This document shows, piece by piece, positions 16,742 through 25,120 of a stretch of 64,000 bases of DNA; position 1 is the first letter of the stretch; each line of letters opens with the position of its first letter. The DNA is from Chlamydiota bacterium (lineage in GTDB: Bacteria > Chlamydiota > Chlamydiia > Chlamydiales > Rhabdochlamydiaceae): positions 1-64,000 of the forward strand of contig JAJFMD010000008.1 in assembly GCA_021772335.1 (NCBI GenBank), read 5' to 3'. Below the pieces are notes generated by a model. The model saw only the letters and a list, made by a program, of their open reading frames with translations. It was not told the DNA's origin and ran no database searches. A program made the position numbers and the translations under genes.

Positions 16742-17869
16742 TTAATATTTTTGAATTTTTGCATAAGCATGCAACAAATGATAAATATAGGCGATCATAT
16801 CTTCGATCATTGCGTGGTTTAAGAAAAAATCACGTCCTTGGTCAGCGATTTGTTTGGCTTTTGTATCATCATTTTTAGCCCATCTTATTTGTTCAATTAG
16901 GTTTGATCCATCACTGTTATAAGGGATATAGTGCTCAAAGGGTTTTAACCCAACATAGTACCACTCGATAAAGGGAGATTCATTTTTGATTACAGCGGAG
17001 TTCGAAGCGAGTTGCCAAAACAGTGAGCTGGCCCATGCGCTTCCATCAATGCATAATTGGTACTTATTTTTGAGTTGTTCCTCGAGATATTCATTCGGGG
17101 GAACAAAGGGAGCAAAGCGATAATTCTTTTTCAGCCAATCTTTAATTTTTCTTTTGGAGGGATTGACTTTGGTAAAGGCCGCATCTAGCAGATCAAGATG
17201 CTTTTCTGATTGTTTTACAATCACTTGTCTAATGTTTTTACCTTCTGCCCAGCCATTACCAGGAGTACCTCCACGCCAAACAGCGACTCCCTTTTTTCTC
17301 TCCCATGGATAGCGTTTTACGTTTTGTTCTACTTCATTGAGAATGCCTAGTTGCCAATCGAGTCTTGTAATATGAGGATAGAGTATTGCTTCAGTACTCC
17401 CATGGCGTTTGGATTCCGCAAAAATTGGAGCTAAGATTTTGGCAGAAGGGAAATCAAAATAATCACCAGTGGTAATCAGCAAATCGACATTTGGGAAAGT
17501 GATATATTTAGTGCATTGCTTAAAAAAATCAACGAGCTTTGTGTTGTGTTTATTAAAAAAGTGATCTTTTGTTGGTTTCCAATAAGCAATGATTTTATTA
17601 TTTTTTATCGTAAGTCTGATGAGTGTTGCATCGTGATCACGCTCAAGAGGTAGAGTCTCGTAAAACTGCTTATTGCGCATCAGGAAAGAATAGGTGGCAT
17701 TAATAGCGTGTTTGGTCACTTTTGGATAGCGCTGCAATTCCTTTTCAATTTGCTTTGTCGCCCATTCAGGAGGATTCTTGATTTTTTGATCAAGTCTAGC
17801 TTGATTAATTTCCCAGCCAAAAATAAAACGTGTGATGATAAGTGGAACCAAAAAAAACGATAAACGCAT
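16742..17869 (-). CDS. Exported GT90 glycosyltransferase, paralog 6
   Basis: First gene of the GT90 operon. Signal peptide MRLSFFLVPLIITRFIFG, then NPPEWATKQIEKEL. Asp136 in ITTGDYF aligns with the POGLUT1 catalytic Asp; WRGG, KYQLCIDGSAWASSLFWQLA and HYIPYNSDGS complete the family set, ending YAKIQKY. I place the start at 17869 because GGAG lies six bases upstream of it; the in-frame ATG at 17881 contains that site within its own codons. The promoter should lie in the 17870-18023 gap shared with the divergent gene. Confidence 0.85.
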   Translation of the reverse strand: MRLSFFLVPLIITRFIFGWEINQARLDQKIKNPPEWATKQIEKELQRYPKVTKHAINATYSFLMRNKQFYETLPLERDHDATLIRLTIKNNKIIAYWKPTKDHFFNKHNTKLVDFFKQCTKYITFPNVDLLITTGDYFDFPSAKILAPIFAESKRHGSTEAILYPHITRLDWQLGILNEVEQNVKRYPWERKKGVAVWRGGTPGNGWAEGKNIRQVIVKQSEKHLDLLDAAFTKVNPSKRKIKDWLKKNYRFAPFVPPNEYLEEQLKNKYQLCIDGSAWASSLFWQLASNSAVIKNESPFIEWYYVGLKPFEHYIPYNSDGSNLIEQIRWAKNDDTKAKQIADQGRDFFLNHAMIEDMIAYIYHLLHAYAKIQKY

Positions 17870-18023
17870 GACGATCTCCATAAGAAAAAAAAGCTTTTTA
17901 CAAAATTTATGCGATTAAAGCAATTATTTTTGTAGCGAATGATTAATGATTATTTAGCATTTCTCGATATCCATTTTTGCATTAGACTGACTTGTTTAAT
18001 TTAACGTTAGTTGTGGTAAGACT

Positions 18024-19019
18024 ATGAAAAAGCAAACGGCACTAGTTCTCATTTTTTCTCTTCTATTTTCTTCTGCTCCGATATTTGGGAGAGTGACTCC
18101 ATTTAACGATGGTATTGAAGAATTATTGATGACCTATCAACAGTACAACCGTCTTAATATTGCTGGACCTGCTCATAATTTTGTCATCGAAGACCAAGGG
18201 AAATGTTTGTATTTTTGCGGAGTAGAACATAGCTACGATCCTAAACACTCTCAAGTTGCTTCTATTGTTAAAAACTTTGAAGAGTTTGTTACCAACACTC
18301 CGGATTTAAAAAAGGCAATTGTATTGGTTGAAGGGGGAATCAGTTCTATGAGCAAATCAATTGGAGAAGCTGTGACCAACTATGGAGAGAATGGATTAAC
18401 AACTTTCCTTGCGCGCAAATACAAAATTGATATTGATACTCCTGATGGAGATAGTAAAAGAGAGCGATTGATTATTGAGCAGTTATTAAAGGAGTATAGT
18501 GCAGAAGAGATTGCCTACGCCCATTTTGCACAAATTGCAACGCAATGGCATCGTAATAAAAACCATTTCCCTCCTTTTGAAGATTATGTCACACGCTTTC
18601 TTGAAAGCTATCAACGCCTTTTTGCATTTCCTGAGTTTAAGCAGTTAAAATTCACTTTCAAGGAAATGAAGGGCCTTCATAAAAAGTTTATAGGCAAGTC
18701 TTTCAATATCAATGATGCTGATTTGTTTAGAAGGATCACAACTCCTTCGAGAGATGATTCGGTTATTAATGCTATTGTGCGACGGAAGATTATTTTGCGT
18801 GATTGCGTCATCGTTAATGAAATTTGTAAATATTGGAACGAAGGGCGCAGTATTTTCATTGTTTATGGCTTTACACATGCCGTTGTTCAAGAGGCCGCAT
18901 TGAAAAAGTTGTTATCTTCAAATCTACGGTTTATCTCTTCAGCTGTAAGACCACCTCAACAAAAGCGGCGCTATGCAGCTCAAGTGTCACCGCAAAAACC
19001 AAATAGACAGAGACGATAA
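18024..19019 (+). CDS. Exported TraB/TIKI-superfamily-like protein
   Basis: A 331-residue protein with a signal peptide (MKKQTALVLIFSLLFSSAPIFG). Three short patterns recall the TraB/GumN/ChaN (TIKI) fold: CGVEHSYDPKH near residue 68 in place of GTxH, VLVEGG near 110 as the conserved acidic strand, and IVYGFTHAVVQEAALKKLL near the C-terminus as the final GxxH. TIKI relatives are metalloproteases or haem-binding proteins, so an extracytoplasmic metal-dependent role is plausible. The similarity is by eye and weak. The C-terminus is basic (QKRRYAAQVSPQKPNRQRR). Its 3' end overlaps the convergent DsbB gene by 40 bases. Confidence 0.45.
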   Translation: MKKQTALVLIFSLLFSSAPIFGRVTPFNDGIEELLMTYQQYNRLNIAGPAHNFVIEDQGKCLYFCGVEHSYDPKHSQVASIVKNFEEFVTNTPDLKKAIVLVEGGISSMSKSIGEAVTNYGENGLTTFLARKYKIDIDTPDGDSKRERLIIEQLLKEYSAEEIAYAHFAQIATQWHRNKNHFPPFEDYVTRFLESYQRLFAFPEFKQLKFTFKEMKGLHKKFIGKSFNINDADLFRRITTPSRDDSVINAIVRRKIILRDCVIVNEICKYWNEGRSIFIVYGFTHAVVQEAALKKLLSSNLRFISSAVRPPQQKRRYAAQVSPQKPNRQRR

Positions 19020-19507
19020 GTTGTGACGACATTGGTCAAAGTGACCAAAAAAATATAGAAAAAAGCGATTTTTTCATGCCACATCATTCGACTCTCTTTT
19101 TTGCTTGGCTTGTCTTCGGGGCGATAGAGAAAGAGTAAAAGGATGAGACCTATGGCTGAAGCGGCAAATGTGACAAATGCCCAGGAATAGAGCTTAAATC
19201 CAAACAGCTCTAATGTATAATTACCAAAGCTCGGACAAATATGGAGACTAATTTGTCTAAGAGATACAGCTCCACCAAAAAGACAGCCGCTTAAGGCAAC
19301 ACCATAATGCATGGGCCTGATGCCAAAACGGAGATTGAGCATGGGGCCAATGACTACCATGACCATTGACAGGCGCTGTAGCATGCAAAGAGGGCATGGA
19401 GCTTGGTTATTGATAAACTCATAGATAAATCCCCCAGTGAGGATCGAAGCAATAAGATAGATCCACAATGCATTGAGAAATCGAGATATATCGTAATTAA
19501 TTGACAT
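18980..19507 (-). CDS. dsbB: Disulfide bond formation protein DsbB/BdbC family
   Basis: Inner-membrane quinone-linked oxidase that re-oxidises a DsbA-like thioredoxin in the periplasm. About four to five helices; the redox pair Cys38-Cys41 is in PCPLCMLQR after helix 1, and helix 3 region RQISLHICPSF carries Cys91. I see only that one Cys in the second loop, while DsbB normally has a pair there; extra cysteines at the extreme C-terminus (RLCLFGFC) might substitute. Directly preceded, without any gap, by a 50-codon DUF5993-like gene, a neighbour often found with this DsbB type. It would support folding of the many exported proteins in this window. Confidence 0.75.
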   Translation of the reverse strand: MSINYDISRFLNALWIYLIASILTGGFIYEFINNQAPCPLCMLQRLSMVMVVIGPMLNLRFGIRPMHYGVALSGCLFGGAVSLRQISLHICPSFGNYTLELFGFKLYSWAFVTFAASAIGLILLLFLYRPEDKPSKKESRMMWHEKIAFFYIFLVTLTNVVTTYRLCLFGFCGDT

Positions 19508-19660
19508 TTATAAGCTTATCCCAAGTTTGTCTGTTGCGTGGTAGATTAGCATTCCTGCGCAAAATGCAAGATTAATCATTGCTAATCCAATTGCTGTTTT
19601 TCTCCAGCCAAACCAGATTAAAACCATACATACAGCAAAAACAAAAAACAGTATTAACAT
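19508..19660 (-). CDS. DUF5993-like small membrane protein, partner of DsbB
   Basis: A 50-codon gene read on the minus strand: starts MLILFFVFAVCMVLIWFGWR and ends with YHATDKLGISL. It has two short hydrophobic helices separated by a basic turn and the HATD...L.F/L ending that I recall from the DUF5993 family, which typically sits next to DsbB-type genes. The stop TAA is immediately followed by the dsbB ATG, and an AGAG site lies upstream of the start, so it is the first gene of a two-gene operon. Function unknown; a DsbB accessory subunit is inferred from position only. Confidence 0.7.
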   Translation of the reverse strand: MLILFFVFAVCMVLIWFGWRKTAIGLAMINLAFCAGMLIYHATDKLGISL

Positions 19661-19839
19661 ATTTGATCTCTTTTTTTCTTTTTTTAGCTCTAAATTGATT
19701 TAAAAATCAAATATTAATAGATCTTTGTTTAGTAATATGAATGTTCATTCTCAAACTCGTTGAGAAGATTGGGTAACGTTCTCGTCTAAAAATAGTAGAT
19801 TCAGTACGCTCTTTATAATTCTTAAAGAGGGGAACTTTT

Positions 19840-20814
19840 ATGGTGCGTTTTGATTGGACAATTGAAGAGCTACAAGCTATTTATCGTCAGCCCATTCTTG
19901 AGCTAATTTTCAATGGGGCTAAAGTTCATCGTGAATATCATGATGCATCCAAGGTGCAGCGCTGTGCACTTTTGTCAATCAAGACAGGAGGTTGCTCAGA
20001 AGATTGTAAATATTGCCCCCAATCAAGTCGTTATCAAACACAGGTGAAGCCAGAGCCTATGCTTGGCAAAGAGCAAGTTCTTGATTTTGCGATAAAAGCA
20101 AAAGAGCGGGGCGCAACACGCGTCTGTCTCGGTGCTGCATGGAGACAAGTACGTGATGGAAATGCATTTGATCGCATATTGGAGATGATTCGCAGTGTAA
20201 CAGATATGGGTCTTGAAGTTTGCACAACACTTGGGATGCTAACAGAGGATCAAGCTCAAAGGCTCGCGGATGCGGGCTTGTATGCTTATAATCATAACCT
20301 CGATGCATCGCGCAAATTTTATAAGACGATTATTACAACGCGTTCATATGATGAGCGTTTAGAGACTATTGGCAATGTACGCAAGGCAAAGATTACAGTC
20401 TGTTGTGGAGGAATTATTGGAATGGGAGAAAGTGAAGAGGACCGTCTTGAACTCCTTCGCACCTTAGCAACAATGGATCCTCATCCTGAATCAGTGCCAA
20501 TCAACCAACTAGTTAAAGTCAAAGGGACGCCAATGGCAGATCTTCCTGCATTATCAATTTGGGAAACAGTTCGCATGATAGCTACAGCGCGCATTGCAAT
20601 GCCCAAGACTATGGTTCGGCTATCAGCAGGGCGTAACGAGATGAGCATTGAACAGCAAGCTCTTTGTTTTCTTGCTGGAGCGAATTCTATTTTCATTGGT
20701 GATAAGTTATTGACAACACCCAATCCGTCTCGCAGTTCGGATGAAGATATGTTACAAATTTTAGGATTGAATCAAGAAAAAAATGAATCGCTTATCATGG
20801 CTGATTCACGTTAA
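19840..20814 (+). CDS. bioB: Biotin synthase
   Basis: Radical SAM enzyme that inserts sulfur into dethiobiotin in the last step of biotin synthesis. The radical SAM cluster ligands are Cys52, Cys56 and Cys59 ([10 protein letters not shown]). Other BioB signatures: [41 protein letters not shown] and the Arg in [10 protein letters not shown] for the second cluster. Length of 324 residues is normal. A good AGAGGGGAA site precedes the ATG. No other biotin gene is adjacent, so the remaining pathway must lie elsewhere or the precursor may be imported. Confidence 0.95.
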   Translation: MVRFDWTIEELQAIYRQPILELIFNGAKVHREYHDASKVQRCALLSIKTGGCSEDCKYCPQSSRYQTQVKPEPMLGKEQVLDFAIKAKERGATRVCLGAAWRQVRDGNAFDRILEMIRSVTDMGLEVCTTLGMLTEDQAQRLADAGLYAYNHNLDASRKFYKTIITTRSYDERLETIGNVRKAKITVCCGGIIGMGESEEDRLELLRTLATMDPHPESVPINQLVKVKGTPMADLPALSIWETVRMIATARIAMPKTMVRLSAGRNEMSIEQQALCFLAGANSIFIGDKLLTTPNPSRSSDEDMLQILGLNQEKNESLIMADSR

Positions 20815-20874
20815 CTTCTCTTTTCCTACGGTCTATTTAACGCAACAGGAGCTCTCAAATAGCAGGATAGTCTC

Positions 20875-22038
20875 TTATTCGTTGCCATTCCAATCAATAT
20901 CGTATGTAAAAATAGAGGGTAGGCGAACGCCCATTTTGATTTTTTGATAGAGATAGCGGCCAAAGACTAAGGGCATTGCTAGAAAAGGCATAATATCGTT
21001 AAAGGCAAAGACAACATCTTTAGTTTTAAATATCTGGGTAAAAAATTCTCCAATATGATTAAAAAAACTGCGATTTTGCCAGCTATAGAGTAGCATGCCT
21101 AGTGCTATCTGTTTTTCGCGACCTATAGGAGGGAGAATTGGGTAGTAATTTTCACCAAAGAATGCTCGATCGATTCGATCATGTGGATGAAATAGGTGCA
21201 AGCCGCTTGTTGATCTAGGATTACACTCAATTGCGTAAATTTTCCCATTTTCAGGTTCTATGAAATCAAAGGCGATTTGGCCAGTGAATTTTTCTTGTTT
21301 AGCAAATTTTTCAACCCATTCAAAAATCCCTAGATGTTTTGTCGACTGAAAGTTAATGCATGAGCTGTCATCTATTGCAAATCTTACAGGATAAATGCTA
21401 TGTGCAAATATTTGGCCATCAATACAAATGGAATATGTGCAATATTTTTCCCCTTCAATCCATTCTTGAGCGATCCAAGGGTTATTTTTTTCAATCACTA
21501 GACCTTTTGGTAGCTGTGTGTCAGGGGTAATCTTATATATATTTTGAGAAGCTCTTGAATAAGAGGCTTTTAGAGCGTATGTTTTGCTGCGATCAAGCAG
21601 ATGTAGGTCGTTATATGAAGTAATGAGCTTAGTATAGGGCGCAGAAAACTGGAATGAGATTAACTTCTGATTAAATAACCACTTGTTGTGCAATTGATTG
21701 AGAGTTTCAAATGGAGCGCAAAATACTGTGCAAGAATCAGGAAAATGTTCGAGATTTTTTGAAATATAGATGATTTCTTCACAGGTAGGAATGAGGAAAT
21801 CGATATGGTTATTTCTGGTAATTTCTACAAGTTTGTTTATGTATTGTTGAGGATTAAAACGGGGACTTGGGACGATAAAACTCTTGCATATTGCATTGGA
21901 AAACCGACAAACATGTAACTCATAAGTTTCAGCAACAAAGACTTGATGTCCTGCGCTGCTTAATTGGCGCGCTAAATCTAGAGTGGCAGGTGAGCGCGCT
22001 CCAGTTAATAGGATGTTTTTTTTATTTACACCAAGCAC
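20875..22038 (-). CDS. ATP-grasp domain protein
   Basis: A 387-residue protein beginning with a Rossmann-like preATP-grasp domain (NILLTGARSPATLDLARQLSSAGH) and then an ATP-grasp fold; IAFDFIEPENGKIYAIECNPRSTSGLHLF contains the metal-binding Glu/Asn residues. Such proteins ligate a carboxylate to an amine or thiol with ATP; substrate unknown. Translation seems to start at GTG 22038, as no ATG is available before the nucleotide-binding strand. The last 60 residues include a hydrophobic stretch. It is followed by a short gap to convergent bioB and has no obvious operon partner. Confidence 0.7.
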   Translation of the reverse strand: MLGVNKKNILLTGARSPATLDLARQLSSAGHQVFVAETYELHVCRFSNAICKSFIVPSPRFNPQQYINKLVEITRNNHIDFLIPTCEEIIYISKNLEHFPDSCTVFCAPFETLNQLHNKWLFNQKLISFQFSAPYTKLITSYNDLHLLDRSKTYALKASYSRASQNIYKITPDTQLPKGLVIEKNNPWIAQEWIEGEKYCTYSICIDGQIFAHSIYPVRFAIDDSSCINFQSTKHLGIFEWVEKFAKQEKFTGQIAFDFIEPENGKIYAIECNPRSTSGLHLFHPHDRIDRAFFGENYYPILPPIGREKQIALGMLLYSWQNRSFFNHIGEFFTQIFKTKDVVFAFNDIMPFLAMPLVFGRYLYQKIKMGVRLPSIFTYDIDWNGNE

Positions 22039-22123
22039 TTAAATTATTTAACTCAATGAATTGTAGCTTATGTTAATTAATTAATTATCAAATTATGTCT
22101 ATAATTAGCAATTAAAACATTGG

Positions 22124-22747
22124 TTATTTATTAGGAGCGCTTGTCCATTTATTGTCTCGAATGCGAAAGCGCCAGGGAAGAAGGGCGTCTTCTTTTGCAT
22201 AGGCTATTCCAACGCGTGGACCTGCGATGATTTGATCAGAGCGAATCTCTATTTTATGATCTTGAATCGATATTAGCTCATCTTGCAGAGAAAGATTGTT
22301 ATGTTTTATGTTGATTCCTAAGGCTTTAGTTAAACATCCAGGGCCTGCTGTTAGAGAGGGTTTTGCTTTTTTAAACCTTCTCCTTTCGCACATGATATCA
22401 ATGCCACCCAGCGGCTCAATGGCACGAATGAGGATCGCATGTGGAATGTTAGCGACATTGGTCACAACATTAAAAAGTGCGTGTATTCCGTAACAAAGAT
22501 AAACATAACAAGAGCCTCCCATCCTATACATCGCTTCATTACGCGGAGTGCGTTTTAAGTTGAAAGCGTGTGATGCGCGATCATGAGGTGCTTTATATGC
22601 CTCAGTTTCAACGATCATTCCAGTAGTTAGTCTGTCATCGATGGTAGAAACAATAATTTTACCAAGTAGTAGTCGACTTAAAGAGACAACATCATCAGAT
22701 AGATAAAATTCAGGCGGCAGTTTTTTTGCTTTCTGGAGTAATGACAT
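22124..22747 (-). CDS. mpg: 3-methyladenine DNA glycosylase (AAG/Mpg family)
   Basis: Base-excision repair enzyme that removes alkylated purines from DNA. Family signatures are LLGKIIVS near residue 28, GMIVETEAYKAPHDRASHAFN with the catalytic Glu, MYRMGGSCYVYLCYGIHALFNVV and LIRAIEP. Length of 207 residues is typical for the bacterial form. Its start overlaps the end of the upstream diacylglycerol kinase gene by 38 bases, so the two are probably co-transcribed although functionally unrelated. Confidence 0.9.
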   Translation of the reverse strand: MSLLQKAKKLPPEFYLSDDVVSLSRLLLGKIIVSTIDDRLTTGMIVETEAYKAPHDRASHAFNLKRTPRNEAMYRMGGSCYVYLCYGIHALFNVVTNVANIPHAILIRAIEPLGGIDIMCERRRFKKAKPSLTAGPGCLTKALGINIKHNNLSLQDELISIQDHKIEIRSDQIIAGPRVGIAYAKEDALLPWRFRIRDNKWTSAPNK

Positions 22748-23741
22748 TGAGAGATGAGGGTTGAATGTTGATGTGAATTACATCTTTAAAATGCATCGGT
22801 TCACCGTCAATATGCATCTCTACCATAGGGGAATAGAGAGTCACTTCCCGGCAACGGATTGTTTCGAGATATTCTGAGCTATCGATTGTTTTGTTAAAAA
22901 GATCAAAGGCGATTTTAGGAGCAGCATGTGAGGGGAATTCCTTTAAAATTTGTACATCGAGCCAGCCATCATCAATTATTGCATGTGGAGCGATATAGGC
23001 ATTATTGCCATATTGATTGCTGTTGGCAAAGCTAATTAAAAACGCCTTAGTTTTGATGAGTTTTCCATCAATTATTAGTTCGTATTCCTGAGGCTTATAT
23101 TCAGAGAGTTGGTTGATAATGACCTTAAGATAAGATCTTAGTCCTCGCTTATCACTTTTGGCGAAATCGGAGCTGATACGCGCATCAAAACCAACTCCAG
23201 CAACACAAAGATAGCTTTCATCATTGATTTTTACAGTATCGATTCTATGGGTGTGGAAATGATTGATTAGATCAATAGCTTCTTTAGGCTTAAGAGAAAT
23301 GTTCAAGTGACGAGCTAACCCATTACCTGATCCTGAGGGGATAATTCCAAGAGAGGTTTTCTTTCCAATGAGACCTTTTGAAACCTCATTGACTGTGCCG
23401 TCACCTCCAACAGCAACTACGAGATCATAGTCATTGTTCGCCGCTAGCTTGCTCAAACGAGTTGCGTCTTTCGGACCTTTCGTATATTCGATGGTATAGT
23501 CAAATTTTTTTTCATCAATTTTTTTTCTAATTTGCTGTTCGATTTGATTGTTTCGCAAAGTGCCTGCGCGAGGATTAATGATAAAAAGTGCTTTTTTTTT
23601 ATGTGAGCCATGCTGCTCAGAGGATTTCAATAAAGGTATATTAGGGATAAATAGAGCGCTGATTACAAGGCCTAGAAGGCAAAAGAGTAAAATAAATTTT
23701 TTCTTTATAGACATCATTAGCAAATTAAGGCTGTTTTTCAT
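22710..23741 (-). CDS. Diacylglycerol/sphingosine-type lipid kinase (DagK/YegS family)
   Basis: Lipid kinase of the DAGK catalytic family. VVAVGGDGTVNEVSKGL contains the GGDGT nucleotide-binding loop at 112-116, and GIIPSGSGNGLARHL is the second hallmark. Residues 14-36 are strongly hydrophobic and should anchor the enzyme in, or export it across, the inner membrane; most bacterial homologues lack such an anchor. Likely phosphorylates diacylglycerol or a related lipid and so feeds phosphatidic acid synthesis. In-frame ATGs at 23717 and 23714 are possible alternative starts. Confidence 0.85.
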   Translation of the reverse strand: MKNSLNLLMMSIKKKFILLFCLLGLVISALFIPNIPLLKSSEQHGSHKKKALFIINPRAGTLRNNQIEQQIRKKIDEKKFDYTIEYTKGPKDATRLSKLAANNDYDLVVAVGGDGTVNEVSKGLIGKKTSLGIIPSGSGNGLARHLNISLKPKEAIDLINHFHTHRIDTVKINDESYLCVAGVGFDARISSDFAKSDKRGLRSYLKVIINQLSEYKPQEYELIIDGKLIKTKAFLISFANSNQYGNNAYIAPHAIIDDGWLDVQILKEFPSHAAPKIAFDLFNKTIDSSEYLETIRCREVTLYSPMVEMHIDGEPMHFKDVIHINIQPSSLNVITPESKKTAA

Positions 23742-23826
23742 GTAAAAGCAAGAACATTAGCGATTTTCTCTTTTTTTTTAAATAAGGAAATCATGTAAAA
23801 TTGAAAGAAAAAATAATATAATTTAT

Positions 23827-25029
23827 ATGTCTTTATTCATTTTACTCGCTTTAGGTTTATTGCTTCCATTTTGCGATCAGTTATTTTATCTTCCGATGTT
23901 ACCGGAGATTCAAGAGAATTTTCAGCTGTCTTTATCATCAGTTCTAGTTTCAGTCAGTCTTGGTTATTTAGGATTTGCTTGTGGTACAATTTTTTGGCAG
24001 CGATTTAAAGAGAAGAAAATTTTACTGATCTCCGCAGGAACTCTTTACATTGTATCGATGCTTGTTCTTCTTTGTGCTTCTAATTATATCCTTTTTTCTT
24101 CGATGCGTTTCTTGCAAGGATTTTCCCTTGCTGCTTTGAGTATGCTGCTGCCTTTAATTACTACGGATCAAGGTAAAGAGCGACTCTTGAATCGAGTGGC
24201 GATCGTTTTTGGTTTTTCGGTAATGTTTCTTCCTACGGTGATCCCCCTTTTAGGAGGGGTGTTGTTGCAGTATTTGCCTTGGCGCTATGCTCTATTACCT
24301 CTCCTAGGGTTAACTGCATTTCTTTTTTATCGATTCTATCATCAAATTAAAAAGCCTTTACCAACCAATTTAATAGATATAACCCCGCTCCGCTGGTTGC
24401 CGATGCTCTCTTGTATAAAAAGGGATAAGCGTATGCTATTTGATATCAGTTTGATTACCCTTTGTATCACTAGCTTAATTCTCTTCTTTTTATGGGGAGG
24501 GGCTTTTTTGCGTACGAGTTTAGAGTTAACTCCACTGCAGTTTGCCAGTTTAGGGATTGTGATGACAATTTCTCTTTTAACAGCTTTTTTCTTATCTCAT
24601 TCACTCAGCAGTTTTTTATCTGACCGCCATATTGCTCTTTGGGCAAGCAGTTTTTTTCTCATTGGGTGTGGCCTTTTTGGTTTCTTTGCTCTCATTGGCC
24701 TTATTGCGCCCAATCATCCCTATTTGTCGGTAGCATTGACTTCTTTTACATTGACCTTTGCCTGGATGGGAATGGGGATAATGTTGTCTCAATCTTTCAA
24801 ATATTTATGGCATACTATAGATCAAGAGATTCCTGCGAGGCGTCAGGCTCTATATTGTTTATCTTCTTTTTCTCTATCTATAAGTACTTTTTTTTTAGCG
24901 CTTTTTCCTATAAAAAATCTTTTAATAATATTCCCCTCGTCTTTGTTCTTTATAGGAGTGGCAATGTTATTAATTGTTCGTAAAAAATATTTTTTATTAT
25001 CAAATTCAATTAAAGACATCAATTATTAA
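23827..25029 (+). CDS. MFS transporter, Bcr/CflA-like
   Basis: About 12 membrane helices in 400 residues. The opening FCDQLFYLPMLPEIQENFQLSLSSVLVSVSLGYLGFACG matches the start of Bcr/CflA drug exporters, where an acidic residue in helix 1 precedes YLP. The motif A loop is reduced (WQRFKEKKILL). SMRFLQGFSLAALSMLLP fits helix 4. Likely proton-coupled efflux of a small compound. Divergent from the lipid kinase with an 85-base gap; no close partner downstream. Confidence 0.75.
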   Translation: MSLFILLALGLLLPFCDQLFYLPMLPEIQENFQLSLSSVLVSVSLGYLGFACGTIFWQRFKEKKILLISAGTLYIVSMLVLLCASNYILFSSMRFLQGFSLAALSMLLPLITTDQGKERLLNRVAIVFGFSVMFLPTVIPLLGGVLLQYLPWRYALLPLLGLTAFLFYRFYHQIKKPLPTNLIDITPLRWLPMLSCIKRDKRMLFDISLITLCITSLILFFLWGGAFLRTSLELTPLQFASLGIVMTISLLTAFFLSHSLSSFLSDRHIALWASSFFLIGCGLFGFFALIGLIAPNHPYLSVALTSFTLTFAWMGMGIMLSQSFKYLWHTIDQEIPARRQALYCLSSFSLSISTFFLALFPIKNLLIIFPSSLFFIGVAMLLIVRKKYFLLSNSIKDINY

Positions 25030-25120
25030 TTATATTGATATATTTTTTTTAGATATTTTTTTCTTGGGAAATCTATATGAAATGTGTTAAAATGTTCTAA
25101 ATTTTAATTACGGGTTACTT

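Noticed and set aside
24639..24983. Plus-strand frame of 114 residues inside the Bcr/CflA-like MFS gene
   Set aside because: Out-of-frame reading of a membrane protein gene; composition mirrors the hydrophobic codons of the real frame.
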